Assembly (NCBI GenBank): GCA_900772625.1
Contig: CAAHEQ010000039.1
Span: forward strand, 1 to 9,855
From: Alphaproteobacteria bacterium
GTDB lineage: Bacteria; Pseudomonadota; Alphaproteobacteria; CAAHEQ01; UBA3637
DNA: 9,855 nucleotides
Direction of reading: 5' to 3'
The notes under the pieces are model-generated. The model saw only the letters and a list, made by a program, of their open reading frames with translations. It ran no database searches and was not told the origin of the DNA. This document shows, one piece after another, positions 1 through 6,336 of this stretch. The stretch's first letter is position 1. Each line of letters begins with the position of its first letter. A program made the translations under genes and the position numbers.

Positions 1-360
1 ACGGGCTTTTTAACAATCGGCTCAGCAGCTAACGCCGCAACATGCGAGGGCGGTAGCCTTGCCACTGGCGAAAACGGGCACGAATACTGCCGGAGCAATC
101 TCCCAATGAATTGGTGGAGTGCATATGCTTGGTGCGAAGCAAATGGCAGACACATGGCTTCTATGTATGAAATCTGTCCAGATTGGGACGGATCAACGGG
201 TGAAAATAAATGTACTAATTATAACTCTCAGCTTGAGAACAGTCTTTGGACAAGTACGCCATATCAAGCAGATAAGGCTTTTAAAATTACTGAATGGCGT
301 AAAAGTGTTGGTCTCGACAATCGCACAGAAAGCCGCAACTATTACGCACTTTGCTACTAG
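1..360 (+). CDS. Small secreted cysteine-rich protein, 5'-truncated by window edge (C-type-lectin-like pattern)
   Basis: The frame is open from base 1 to a TAG stop at 358-360 (119 codons seen), so the start lies before the window. The first visible residues are hydrophobic and small and end in an alanine-rich stretch (A9-A10-N11-A12-A13), as at the end of a signal peptide. Only about ten N-terminal residues are probably missing. The mature part has six cysteines (15, 30, 45, 59, 71, 118), which suits an exported, disulfide-bonded protein. A tryptophan-rich segment (N37-W-W-S-A-Y-A-W-C45), then G49 and M52-A-S, and a terminal Y-A-L-C-Y resemble the spacing of C-type-lectin-like folds, where WC and a final C-containing strand are conserved. 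That resemblance is pattern-level only. It could equally be another small secreted family, and no function is claimed. An internal ATG at 106 exists, but starting there would discard the exported N-terminus. A terminator follows 18 bases after the stop. Confidence 0.75.
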   Translation, partial: TGFLTIGSAANAATCEGGSLATGENGHEYCRSNLPMNWWSAYAWCEANGRHMASMYEICPDWDGSTGENKCTNYNSQLENSLWTSTPYQADKAFKITEWRKSVGLDNRTESRNYYALCY

Positions 361-378
361 CATCTTGCCACCCCTACA

Positions 379-405
379 AAAAGCCCCACGAAACGTGAGG
401 CTTTT
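379..405 (+). terminator. Bidirectional rho-independent terminator
   Basis: A 12-bp stem (379-390 with 394-405, one C-A mismatch) closes an AAA loop. The arms begin with AAAA and end with TTTT, so the hairpin has a T-tract on both strands. It can end the secreted-protein gene on plus and the lptB unit on minus, whose last stop is about 130 bases away. No gene is visible between it and lptB. Confidence 0.8.
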
Positions 406-532
406 CTTTGTCAATACTCTTTTATCGCAGAGTCTGAAAGTTCTTTGTCTGTCCCACGGATTTTGATGAGCACTTCTTGCAACAGCGACTTGCTAGGATT
501 TACAAAAAAATTTCCGCTCCAAACGAACAGTT

Positions 533-1267
533 TTAAATCGAAAAGTTTTCACCCAAATAGATTTTGCGCACACGTTCATCGCGCACAATTTCGTCTGGCG
601 AACCTTCCTTAAGCATAACCCCATCGCTCAAAATATACGCGCGGTCAATAATGCCCAACGTTTCGCGCACGTTATGATCCGTAATCAACACGCCCAGTCC
701 ACGATTTTTCAAGTGTGCGACCAAATTTCTGATTTCCGCCACCGCAATCGGATCGATACCAGCAAGTGGCTCGTCAAGCAAAATAAAGGATGGATTGCTG
801 GCCAAAGCTCTGGCAATTTCCAAACGTCTGCGTTCGCCACCAGACAAAGCTTTCGAAGGTGCTTGACGTAAGTGCGAGATTGAAAATTCGCCCAACAGCG
901 AGTCAAGTTTAGACTGACGCTCTGTCGGATCTTTTTCAACAATTTCCAATACGGCCATAATGTTTTCTTCGACCGTCAAACCGCGGAAAATAGAGGCTTC
1001 CTGTGGCAAATAGCCAATGCCGAGACGTGAGCGTTGATACATCGGAAGCTTTGTAATGTCTATGCCGTTCAAAAAGATTTGCCCAAAATTCGGTTGAATC
1101 AGCCCCGTAATGCAGTAAAAACATGTCGTTTTGCCCGCTCCATTAGGCCCCAGCAAACCCACCGCTTCGCCTTGCTTTACGCTTAAAGAAATGTCACGCA
1201 AAACTGTTCTGTTTTTATATGATTTACCTATATTTTTGGCAACTAAACCTTTAATCACTTCTTGCAT
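533..1267 (-). CDS. lptB: LPS export ABC transporter ATPase LptB
   Basis: This 244-aa protein has the full set of ABC ATPase motifs: Walker A G40-PNGAGKT, Q-loop Q89, signature L141-SGGE, Walker B F161-ILLDEP and switch histidine H198 (TDH). The stretch A91-S-I-F-R-G-L-T just after the Q-loop is characteristic of LptB, where it docks onto the LptF/LptG coupling helices. LptB powers extraction of LPS from the inner membrane and acts on its cytoplasmic face with LptF, LptG and LptC. Length matches the family (about 240 aa). The ATG at 1267 overlaps the upstream fusion gene's stop by one base (TAATG). An AAGGA six bases upstream supports the start. In many Alphaproteobacteria rpoN and hpf follow lptB; here the operon ends and a terminator lies beyond. 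Confidence 0.97.
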   Translation of the reverse strand: MQEVIKGLVAKNIGKSYKNRTVLRDISLSVKQGEAVGLLGPNGAGKTTCFYCITGLIQPNFGQIFLNGIDITKLPMYQRSRLGIGYLPQEASIFRGLTVEENIMAVLEIVEKDPTERQSKLDSLLGEFSISHLRQAPSKALSGGERRRLEIARALASNPSFILLDEPLAGIDPIAVAEIRNLVAHLKNRGLGVLITDHNVRETLGIIDRAYILSDGVMLKEGSPDEIVRDERVRKIYLGENFSI

Positions 1268-2316
1268 TATTTTTCCTTTTTGTTCAAGCGAGTTGGATAA
1301 ATCGTCCCTTTTACACGAGACGGTCTGTCAGTTTTCGAATAATCGACCTCAAGCTGGCTATGCCCGCTTTTCATATCAATCACAGCGCGGTCACCCTGCA
1401 TTTCGCCTTCTGCTCGTTTGACAATAACACTGCCCGTAATAAAGGCTTTTTCTTTTGCTAAATCATAAAACGCGTCATTGCCATAAATCGTTTCAGTCGC
1501 AGTCTTAATGCGCACATTGCCATGGGCTTGCACCGATTTCATTTTGTATTTATTTTTTTCCTCTTGGCGGAAATAAGCCGTCATTTCATCCGCCCAAATC
1601 TTATTGAGTTGATCATCAACAAGTACATTCTTACGAGCCGTAATTGTTTGCGTTTTTTGGCGAACTTCAAAAATGCCGTCCGCCGTAATGATGACTTGTT
1701 TATTTTTCACTTCGTCTTTAAGTACCGCCTTTGCGCCGCCGAAAAAGTCAACTTCATCACCCGATTGGCGCATTTCAAAACCGCTGGCATCAAGATCAAG
1801 CTTTTCGCCTCTGATTTGCGTTGGAGCGTTTGAACGAGCTGAACGCGCTTTGTAATCCACCGTCACCTGCTTGCTTTGCGCCGTATAGCCATTATCCGCT
1901 TTGATAAACACCGCGCCTTCAAACACAATGATTTGCGTATCCTGATAGAACAAGCCTGTCGGTGACGAGCCCGTCAACTTCACGCCCGAATTCAGCGTCA
2001 TTTTTCCCACAGGTTCCGAAAACTGCACGATTTTGTTGACAGGATCTGTTTCCAGTACCTTAGATGAAGTCACTGTAAAAGGTTGCCCTTTATCGTCTTC
2101 AGAAAAGAACTGTACCTGCTTCATATCAATCTTAGCATTCGTATCGCGTGGGATTATCGAGTCTTTCAAGTGCGATACAAAATAGTCCGTTTTCTTGGCT
2201 ATCTGAGGCCAAATTAGTAAACATAATAACAACGCCGCGGCTGATAACGGCAACGTCATACGCAAAAAACGGACAAGCTTATGATGTTTTTGAATAGCTT
2301 TTGTTCTTGTTTTCAC
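1267..2316 (-). CDS. LptC-LptA fusion protein, periplasmic LPS transport bridge
   Basis: One uninterrupted frame of 349 aa encodes both periplasmic LPS carriers. Residues 1-19 are basic and cytoplasmic, and 20-36 form a single membrane anchor. About 60-199 are an LptC-type beta-jellyroll. From about 203 to 342 the sequence follows LptA (OstA family): I210-T-A-D near the start, A264-H-G-N-V, then Y278-G-N-D...Y284-D-L-A-K and I293-T-G-S-V, in the same order as E. coli LptA. The second half has no signal peptide and no ribosome site of its own. LptC and LptA normally are separate proteins that stack edge to edge to carry LPS across the periplasm. I chose GTG 2316, four bases after the kdsD stop, with AGGAG twelve bases upstream. 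An ATG at 2367 in the same frame would overlap kdsD by 47 bases and add 17 non-signal-like residues. The stop overlaps lptB. That this is a fusion is clear from the sequence; its mechanics are inference. Confidence 0.9.
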   Translation of the reverse strand: MKTRTKAIQKHHKLVRFLRMTLPLSAAALLLCLLIWPQIAKKTDYFVSHLKDSIIPRDTNAKIDMKQVQFFSEDDKGQPFTVTSSKVLETDPVNKIVQFSEPVGKMTLNSGVKLTGSSPTGLFYQDTQIIVFEGAVFIKADNGYTAQSKQVTVDYKARSARSNAPTQIRGEKLDLDASGFEMRQSGDEVDFFGGAKAVLKDEVKNKQVIITADGIFEVRQKTQTITARKNVLVDDQLNKIWADEMTAYFRQEEKNKYKMKSVQAHGNVRIKTATETIYGNDAFYDLAKEKAFITGSVIVKRAEGEMQGDRAVIDMKSGHSQLEVDYSKTDRPSRVKGTIYPTRLNKKEK

Positions 2317-2320
2317 GACC

Positions 2321-3283
2321 TTACACCACTCCTGCGGCCAAACATTGATGCAAGTGCAACAATCCAACAGGCTTTTTATCTTTAATTACAAAAATATTTG
2401 TGATATGCTTCTCGTTTAAGATACGAACTGCTTCAACCGCTAACGTATTCTCGTCGTCAAGAACAGTCGGATTTTTAGTCATCACTTCAACCGTCCTATG
2501 CGCTAATAAATCGGGACAAATATGACGGCGCAAGTCACCATCGGTAATCATTCCAACAAACTCACCATTCGTATTTATGACCCCTACGCAACCCAGCTTT
2601 TTTGTTGTCATTTCGACCAACGTATCGGACATTAAGCTATCCTCACCAACAAGAGGCAGCTCATCACCCACAGCCATTAACTCGCGCACTTTTAAAAGCA
2701 AAGCGCCTAATTTACCACCTGGGTGGCGAACACGATATTGTTCTTTTGAAAAGCCCTTCATCTCAAGCAATGTCATCGCCAGCGCATCACCCACAGCAAG
2801 GCTGACAGTCGTGGATGTAGTCGGTGCCATACCGAATGAACAAGCTTCCTTAAATGGCGGATAGCAAATAACGACATCAGAAGCTTTTGCAAGTGTGCTT
2901 TGCGCATTGCCAACCATTGAAATTAATTTTAAGCCGAAACGGCGCGAAAAAGCAATGATATCCGCAAGCTCCTTCGATTCGCCAGAATAAGACAGCGCCA
3001 AAATCGTATCATCGGTCGTGAACATACCCAAATCACCATGACTGGCCTCCCCTGGGTGCACAAAAAACGCAGGCGTTCCAACAGATGCCAAAGTCGCAGC
3101 AATCTTTTTGCCAATATGTCCACTTTTGCCCATACCTGTGACGATAATGCGGCCTTTTGTATTAAACATAGTCTCGACGGCTTCTACAAACGAATCGCCC
3201 AAGCTGTCCGACACTTTTTTCAAAGCGTCCGCTTCCATATCCAGAACTAAACGTCCTTGTTTAATAATATCTTCTTTTTCCAT
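2321..3283 (-). CDS. kdsD: Arabinose-5-phosphate isomerase (SIS plus two CBS domains)
   Basis: The enzyme interconverts D-ribulose 5-phosphate and D-arabinose 5-phosphate, the first committed step toward KDO of LPS. It has 320 aa, usual for KdsD/KpsF/GutQ. The SIS domain spans about 30-180 with G50-MGKSG, H76-PGEASHGD and S98-YSGES. Two CBS domains fill about 200-320. K53, E105, E146 and H187 line up, with a constant offset of six, with the functionally important K59, E111, E152 and H193 of E. coli KdsD. The start is ATG 3283: a GAGG lies four bases upstream, and this leaves a seven-base gap after the exonuclease stop. A longer ATG at 3319 would overlap that gene. The position directly before the LPS-export genes favours the housekeeping LPS role over a capsule (KpsF) or sugar-alcohol (GutQ) role. 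Confidence 0.95.
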   Translation of the reverse strand: MEKEDIIKQGRLVLDMEADALKKVSDSLGDSFVEAVETMFNTKGRIIVTGMGKSGHIGKKIAATLASVGTPAFFVHPGEASHGDLGMFTTDDTILALSYSGESKELADIIAFSRRFGLKLISMVGNAQSTLAKASDVVICYPPFKEACSFGMAPTTSTTVSLAVGDALAMTLLEMKGFSKEQYRVRHPGGKLGALLLKVRELMAVGDELPLVGEDSLMSDTLVEMTTKKLGCVGVINTNGEFVGMITDGDLRRHICPDLLAHRTVEVMTKNPTVLDDENTLAVEAVRILNEKHITNIFVIKDKKPVGLLHLHQCLAAGVV

Positions 3284-3290
3284 GATCCCT

Positions 3291-3902
3291 CTAATGCTCA
3301 AAAATATCGGGGCAGTCAAAACCGTCTACGTCGAGCTGTCCACGATAAGGTAAAAAATCAAAGCACGCTTGTGCCAATTTCGTGCGATCCTCGCGCACCA
3401 ACAGCGCATCCAATTTATCCTTTAACTGGTGCAAATAAAGCACATCATTTGCAGCATATGTTTTTTGTTCGTCCGATATCACTTCGGCACCCCAATCGGA
3501 TTGTTGTTGCTCTTTGCAAAGCGTCACGTCCAGCATTTCTTGGCACAAAGCCTTCAGCGAATGAGACGCAGCACACGGGCGCACCAACTTATGGGCAATT
3601 TTCGTGCAATACACAGGCGCACAGACAATACCCAAATCATGCCACAACTTTGCCACATCAAAACGAGCATAATGAAAAATCTTTAAGATGTTTTTATTGG
3701 TCAAAACTTTTTTAAGGTTTTTCGGTTCTTGCCCGCGCACGATTTGCGTTAAGTAAGCATTGCCTTTGCCATCACCGATTTGCACCAAACACAAGCGATC
3801 ACGGTGCAAGTTTAACCCCATCGTTTCTGTATCAACCGCTATGCTGTCAGAAAAAATAATATCGTCTGGAAGGTCGCCTTTATAAAAGAAAATCTGTCCC
3901 AT
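3291..3902 (-). CDS. nrnC: DEDDy 3'-5' exonuclease, NrnC / short RNase D type
   Basis: This 203-aa protein carries the DEDDy exonuclease core: Exo I D24-T-E26, Exo II D82 within H77-Y-A-R-F-D, and Exo III Y149-x3-D153. It lacks the C-terminal HRDC domains of E. coli RNase D (about 375 aa). Short single-domain enzymes of this kind in Alphaproteobacteria include NrnC, first shown in Bartonella to degrade nanoRNA (very short RNA such as dinucleotides). Assignment to NrnC rather than a tRNA-trimming RNase D is inference from length and lineage. The start is ATG 3902, with AGAGG five bases upstream. The frame stays open to an ATG at 4025, but that extension is simply the tRNA-Leu gene read in frame and is not protein. 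The tRNA ends 17 bases upstream. The stop lies seven bases before kdsD. Confidence 0.92.
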   Translation of the reverse strand: MGQIFFYKGDLPDDIIFSDSIAVDTETMGLNLHRDRLCLVQIGDGKGNAYLTQIVRGQEPKNLKKVLTNKNILKIFHYARFDVAKLWHDLGIVCAPVYCTKIAHKLVRPCAASHSLKALCQEMLDVTLCKEQQQSDWGAEVISDEQKTYAANDVLYLHQLKDKLDALLVREDRTKLAQACFDFLPYRGQLDVDGFDCPDIFEH

Positions 3903-3919
3903 CAAATCCTCTCTTGTTT

Positions 3920-4004
3920 TGGTGCCCAGAAGAGGACTCGAACCTCCATGTCTTGCAACACTCGCACCTGAAACGAGCGCGTCTACCAATTCCGCCATCT
4001 GGGC
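3920..4004 (-). tRNA. tRNA-Leu (anticodon CAG)
   Basis: An 85-base cloverleaf including an encoded CCA end (3922-3920). The acceptor arms GCCCAGA and TCTGGGC pair perfectly (4004-3998 and 3930-3924). The D arm contains the usual TTGGTAGA. The anticodon stem CTCGT/GCGAG holds the seven-base loop TTCAGGT with anticodon CAG at 3970-3968. A long class II variable arm, as expected for leucine, precedes a T arm with TTCGAGT. It reads CUG codons. It stands at the head of the nrnC-kdsD-lptCA-lptB unit with no terminator between, so it may be processed from the 5' end of that mRNA. Confidence 0.96.
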
Positions 4005-4023
4005 TTTTATCATCAATATCAGC

Positions 4024-4052
4024 AAACTAGCACTTTTTTAAAAACGCGTCAA
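4024..4052 (-). promoter_or_regulatory. Candidate sigma-70 promoter of tRNA-Leu and the downstream operon
   Basis: On the minus strand TTGACG (4052-4047), preceded by C as in the alphaproteobacterial CTTGAC consensus, is followed after 17 bases by TAGTTT (4029-4024). The -35 is strong. The -10 keeps only the TA...T positions. Transcription would begin about 13 bases before the tRNA 5' end, the right distance for a tRNA promoter. Confidence 0.55.
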
Positions 4053-4252
4053 GCATTTTTTATCCTTGCTAGTTATTTTTTGAAGAAGGCAGGCTTGTCA
4101 TTTGAAAAATGATTTTTATTTTGGCTTTATGGATAAGAAAAATTATTTATTAAATCATCTGTAGCACAAATCCCACTCAAGAGTCAGCACAAAAGTCTTC
4201 ATTGGATTGCGGTGGCGTTATGACGAAAAAATGTATTTTTTTGAGGGACAAG

Positions 4253-4288
4253 GGCTGGCGCGTGGGCGCGTTGAAAATCGCGCCAGCC
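4253..4288. repeat. GC-rich stem-loop, 10-bp perfect stem
   Basis: Arms GGCTGGCGCG (4253-4262) and CGCGCCAGCC (4279-4288) flank a 16-base loop. Its left flank and arm (AAGGGCTGGCGCG, 4250-4262) match 12 of 13 bases of the left arm of the hairpin at 4814-4826, in the same orientation. This suggests copies of one element. The right arm runs into TTT, so it could also act as a weak plus-strand terminator, but no plus-strand gene precedes it. Confidence 0.65.
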
Positions 4289-4329
4289 TTTAGAAAAACA
4301 ATTTATCAAAAAGACAGCGATCCAAACTC

Positions 4330-4347
4330 AATTAAAAATTTTTAATT
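4330..4347. repeat. 18-bp perfect AT palindrome
   Basis: AATTAAAAATTTTTAATT is perfectly self-complementary. It lies just outside the nested inverted repeat that starts at 4353. It could be a protein-binding site or simply AT-rich chance sequence. Confidence 0.45.
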
Positions 4348-4352
4348 ATTAC

Positions 4353-4453
4353 AAAGAGTTAAGTCTCATCTCAGAGCCGCCGCGCCGCGCGAAATATCCG
4401 CGGCGGCTCTGGTGACAAAAAGTTTGGAAAGCAAATTTTTGTATTAACTCTTT
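4353..4453. repeat. Nested inverted repeat, about 100 bp, MITE-like
   Basis: The outer arms AAAGAGTTAA (4353-4362) and TTAACTCTTT (4444-4453) are perfect 10-bp complements. Inside them sits a perfect 13-bp GC stem, CAGAGCCGCCGCG (4372-4384) with its complement at 4399-4411 and a 14-base loop. The arrangement resembles a small non-autonomous element, or a decayed one. TAATT occurs directly after the right end (4454-4458) and five bases before the left end (4343-4347), so no exact target duplication can be claimed. Confidence 0.5.
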
Positions 4454-4465
4454 TAATTCAAAAGC

Positions 4466-4497
4466 GCGGGGCGAGGGCGCGACAAAAAACGCCCCGC
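4466..4497. repeat. GC-rich stem-loop, 8-bp perfect stem
   Basis: GCGGGGCG (4466-4473) pairs with CGCCCCGC (4490-4497) across a 16-base loop, with CCCTTTG following. It shares the general build of its neighbours: a GC arm followed by a short T-run on the plus strand. Confidence 0.55.
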
Positions 4498-4614
4498 CCT
4501 TTGTTTCATTTTGCATCAGCTTTATGCACCGCGAGAACATTCTGATTCTTATGGAAAACACGATGTGGAAGTGCAGAAAAACGCGTTATCCCAATCACTC
4601 GAACCTTCATTCAA

Positions 4615-4673
4615 TTTCAAAAAATGATTTTTGCGCCCCCCCGAACCTTATACCAAAAATCATTTTTTTGAAA
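4615..4673. repeat. Long AT-rich inverted repeat with C7-containing loop
   Basis: Arms at 4615-4633 and 4654-4673 are complementary over about 19 bp, with one extra base in an A/T run. The 20-base loop contains seven consecutive C (4636-4642). The core AAAAATGATTTTT of the left arm also occurs upstream at 4105-4117, and its complement is in the right arm, giving three copies in the spacer. Confidence 0.6.
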
Positions 4674-4811
4674 GATAAAAGGGTTCATGCAATCTTTCCC
4701 AGTCCTTTTGGATTTATTGCGCCTTATTCGTTTGTTTAATTTTGCAGGCGCGCCACGCACTTTTCTTTCGCGCTGGCTCTTTAATTGTAAAAGCGCAACT
4801 GTTATCCATAA

Positions 4812-4883
4812 ATAAGGGCTGACGCGGATTTCCCGCACTTTGAGTCAGCCGCTTTTGAATTTCAAGTGATAATTATCCCTTAT
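4812..4883. repeat. Two-tier stem-loop before the trxA terminator
   Basis: GGCTGAC (4817-4823) pairs with GTCAGCC (4844-4850). A second tier, GCGG (4824-4827) with CCGC (4833-4836), stacks on it and leaves a seven-base bulge. Alternatively ATAAGGG (4812-4818) can pair with CCCTTAT (4877-4883), enclosing the whole structure. The left arm resembles that at 4250-4262. Confidence 0.5.
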
Positions 4884-4914
4884 AAAAAAAGCCCTCCTCA
4901 AAGGGAGAGCTTTT
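4884..4914 (-). terminator. Rho-independent terminator of the Tim44-mltA-smr-tsaD-trxA unit
   Basis: On the minus strand the stem pairs 4914-4909 with 4892-4887, and after one mismatch 4907-4903 with 4898-4894, around a four-base loop. A run of seven T (4890-4884) follows. It lies 22 bases past the trxA stop. Confidence 0.88.
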
Positions 4915-4936
4915 GCATATAGGGAAAATGCTCTTT

Positions 4937-5251
4937 TTAAAGGCAAGAGCGCACCCATTCTGTCAATTGAGATTTTGTCATCGCGCCGACTTTTTTATCA
5001 ACGACTTTGCCGCCTTTGAAAACAATCAAAGTTGGAATTGTTTGAATGTCAAACATCGATGGAGTCTTTGGCGCATCGTCTACGTTCATTTTGACGATTT
5101 TAATGTCGTTTGCCATTTCGTTGGACAATTCCGTCACCAAAGGCAACATTTGACGGCAAGGGCCGCACCATTCGGCAAAAAAGTCGACCAGCACAGGCTT
5201 TTCGGACTTTAGAACTTCAGCATCAAAGCTTTCATCGTTAATCATTTGCAT
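4937..5251 (-). CDS. trxA: Thioredoxin
   Basis: A 104-aa single-domain thioredoxin, near the usual 105-110. The redox site is W28-C29-G30-P31-C32, and the cis-proline opposite it is P73 in I72-P73-T74. D23, the buried aspartate that tunes the active site, is present (V22-D23-F24-F25). It reduces disulfides of cytoplasmic enzymes such as ribonucleotide reductase and is itself reduced by thioredoxin reductase, which is not in this window. There is no signal peptide. The ATG at 5251 has AAGGA eight bases upstream; the in-frame ATG two codons later is less well spaced. It is the last gene of its unit, 47 bases after tsaD and directly before a strong terminator. The larger gap leaves room for separate expression, but I see no clear promoter in it. 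Confidence 0.96.
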   Translation of the reverse strand: MQMINDESFDAEVLKSEKPVLVDFFAEWCGPCRQMLPLVTELSNEMANDIKIVKMNVDDAPKTPSMFDIQTIPTLIVFKGGKVVDKKVGAMTKSQLTEWVRSCL

Positions 5252-5298
5252 TTTTGTTTTCCTTTCTTTTTTGTTGTTCTGTTTCTTTTAACATAGAC

Positions 5299-6336
5299 TT
5301 AATCTGTCATTTTGTCAAGAGGCCATCTTGGACGAGGTTTAAAATCAAGTGATGACGTTTTGCCCAAACGGAAACGCTCTAATCCAGCCCATGCAATCAT
5401 CACACCGTTATCCGTGCACAGCTTCAAAGGAGGCGCTGCAAAAATCATTTTATTTTTTTGTGCCAGCGATTCGATACCCGCACGCAAAGCTTTGTTGGCA
5501 GCTACACCGCCCGACACAACAAGGTGTTTGCCGTTTGGATATTTTTGACGAAATTCGGCTATACCGTGCTTTAAGCGGTCGGTGATGACTGTCACAACGG
5601 TGCGTTGGAAAGAGGCTGCCATATCATTTTTATCCTGCTCCGTCAGCGCACCATTTGCCTCGATAAGCAATTCGATTTGGTGGCGTACAGCCGTTTTCAA
5701 GCCTGAAAATGAAAAATCGCACCCTGTTCTGCCTTTCATCGGATAAGGCAAAATAAAGCGTTTAGCATCACCCAAAGCCGCCGCACGTTCGATGTTGGGG
5801 CCACCTGGATAGCCGACTTCGAGCATTTTAGCAACCTTATCAAACGCCTCGCCCGCCGAGTCGTCAATCGTGCCACCGAACTTTTCATATTCGCCAGGCG
5901 CTTTGACTGCCAAAATCTGGCAATGTCCGCCTGAAACCAGCATCAGCAAATACGGAAATTCAATCTCGTTGGTGACACGCGCCATCAAAGCGTGCCCCTC
6001 CAAATGGTTCACCGCCACAAAAGGCAAGTCGTGCGCAAGAGCAATCGCTTTGGCCGTCATCACGCCAACCATCACGCCGCCAATCAGCCCAGGACCTCCT
6101 GCAACTGCAACCGCGGACAAGTCTGGAAAATCAATGCCTGCCTCTGTCATAGCTTCTTTGACAATAACGTCCACTTGTTCCAAATGCGCCCGTGCGGCAA
6201 TCTCGGGCACGACACCACCAAAGCGACGATGCTCGTCATATTGAGACCACACAACTGACGATAAAATCTCTTTTTTGTCCGAAACAACCGCACATGCTGT
6301 TTCATCACAACTGGATTCAATTCCCATTACTAACAT
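5299..6336 (-). CDS. tsaD: tRNA N6-adenosine threonylcarbamoyltransferase TsaD
   Basis: This 345-aa ASKHA-fold enzyme (E. coli about 337) transfers the threonylcarbamoyl group to A37 of ANN-decoding tRNAs, making t6A with TsaB, TsaE and TsaC. Visible landmarks are the N-terminal G5-I-E-S-S-C-D-E-T phosphate-binding strand, G80-G-P-G-L-I-G, the metal ligands H111 and H115 (H-L-E-G-H), S-G-G-H, and the C-terminal T-D-N-G with metal ligand D309. The typical R-P-R-W-P-L-D tail is present. The start is ATG 6336, with AAGGA seven to eight bases upstream. The frame extends to 6441, but those extra residues lie inside smr and have no protein-like character. The ATG overlaps the smr stop by seven bases (ATGTTAG), indicating translational coupling. 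Placement between smr and trxA is not an arrangement I know as standard. Confidence 0.97.
   Translation of the reverse strand: MLVMGIESSCDETACAVVSDKKEILSSVVWSQYDEHRRFGGVVPEIAARAHLEQVDVIVKEAMTEAGIDFPDLSAVAVAGGPGLIGGVMVGVMTAKAIALAHDLPFVAVNHLEGHALMARVTNEIEFPYLLMLVSGGHCQILAVKAPGEYEKFGGTIDDSAGEAFDKVAKMLEVGYPGGPNIERAAALGDAKRFILPYPMKGRTGCDFSFSGLKTAVRHQIELLIEANGALTEQDKNDMAASFQRTVVTVITDRLKHGIAEFRQKYPNGKHLVVSGGVAANKALRAGIESLAQKNKMIFAAPPLKLCTDNGVMIAWAGLERFRLGKTSSLDFKPRPRWPLDKMTD

Larger units (their letters stand above)
4053..4883. other. Long non-coding spacer rich in hairpins and palindromes
   Basis: About 830 bases lie between the tRNA promoter and the trxA terminator. No open frame here has a convincing ribosome site or protein-like composition, and the longer ones run straight through perfect inverted repeats. 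The background is AT-rich and is broken by short GC-rich stems, listed separately at 4253, 4353, 4466, 4615 and 4812. I looked for signatures of tmRNA, RNase P RNA, SRP RNA and 6S RNA and recognise none. It may hold decayed mobile or repeat elements, or an unrecognised RNA. Confidence 0.6.

Noticed and set aside
2314..2367. Upstream ATG at 2367 as start of the LptC-LptA fusion
   Set aside because: It would overlap kdsD by 47 bases and add a cysteine-rich segment unlike LptC N-termini; GTG 2316 lies just after the kdsD stop and keeps the basic-plus-membrane N-terminus.
4349..4561. 70-codon minus-strand open frame in the spacer
   Set aside because: It runs through the perfect nested inverted repeat and the 4466 stem, has no ribosome site, and its composition follows the hairpins rather than a protein.
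4524..4739. 71-codon plus-strand open frame in the spacer
   Set aside because: No ribosome site before the ATG, passes through the 4615-4673 inverted repeat, and the peptide resembles no family I know.
4126..4812. 11-bp inverted match TTTATGGATAA / TTATCCATAAA that could flank a mobile element
   Set aside because: The match does not extend on either side, there is no target duplication and no transposase between; an 11-bp AT-rich match in 900 bases is reasonably likely by chance.
5441..5460. AAAATCATTTT-like stretch in tsaD similar to the spacer motif
   Set aside because: It is explained by the codons of a normal TsaD segment and has no partner arm.
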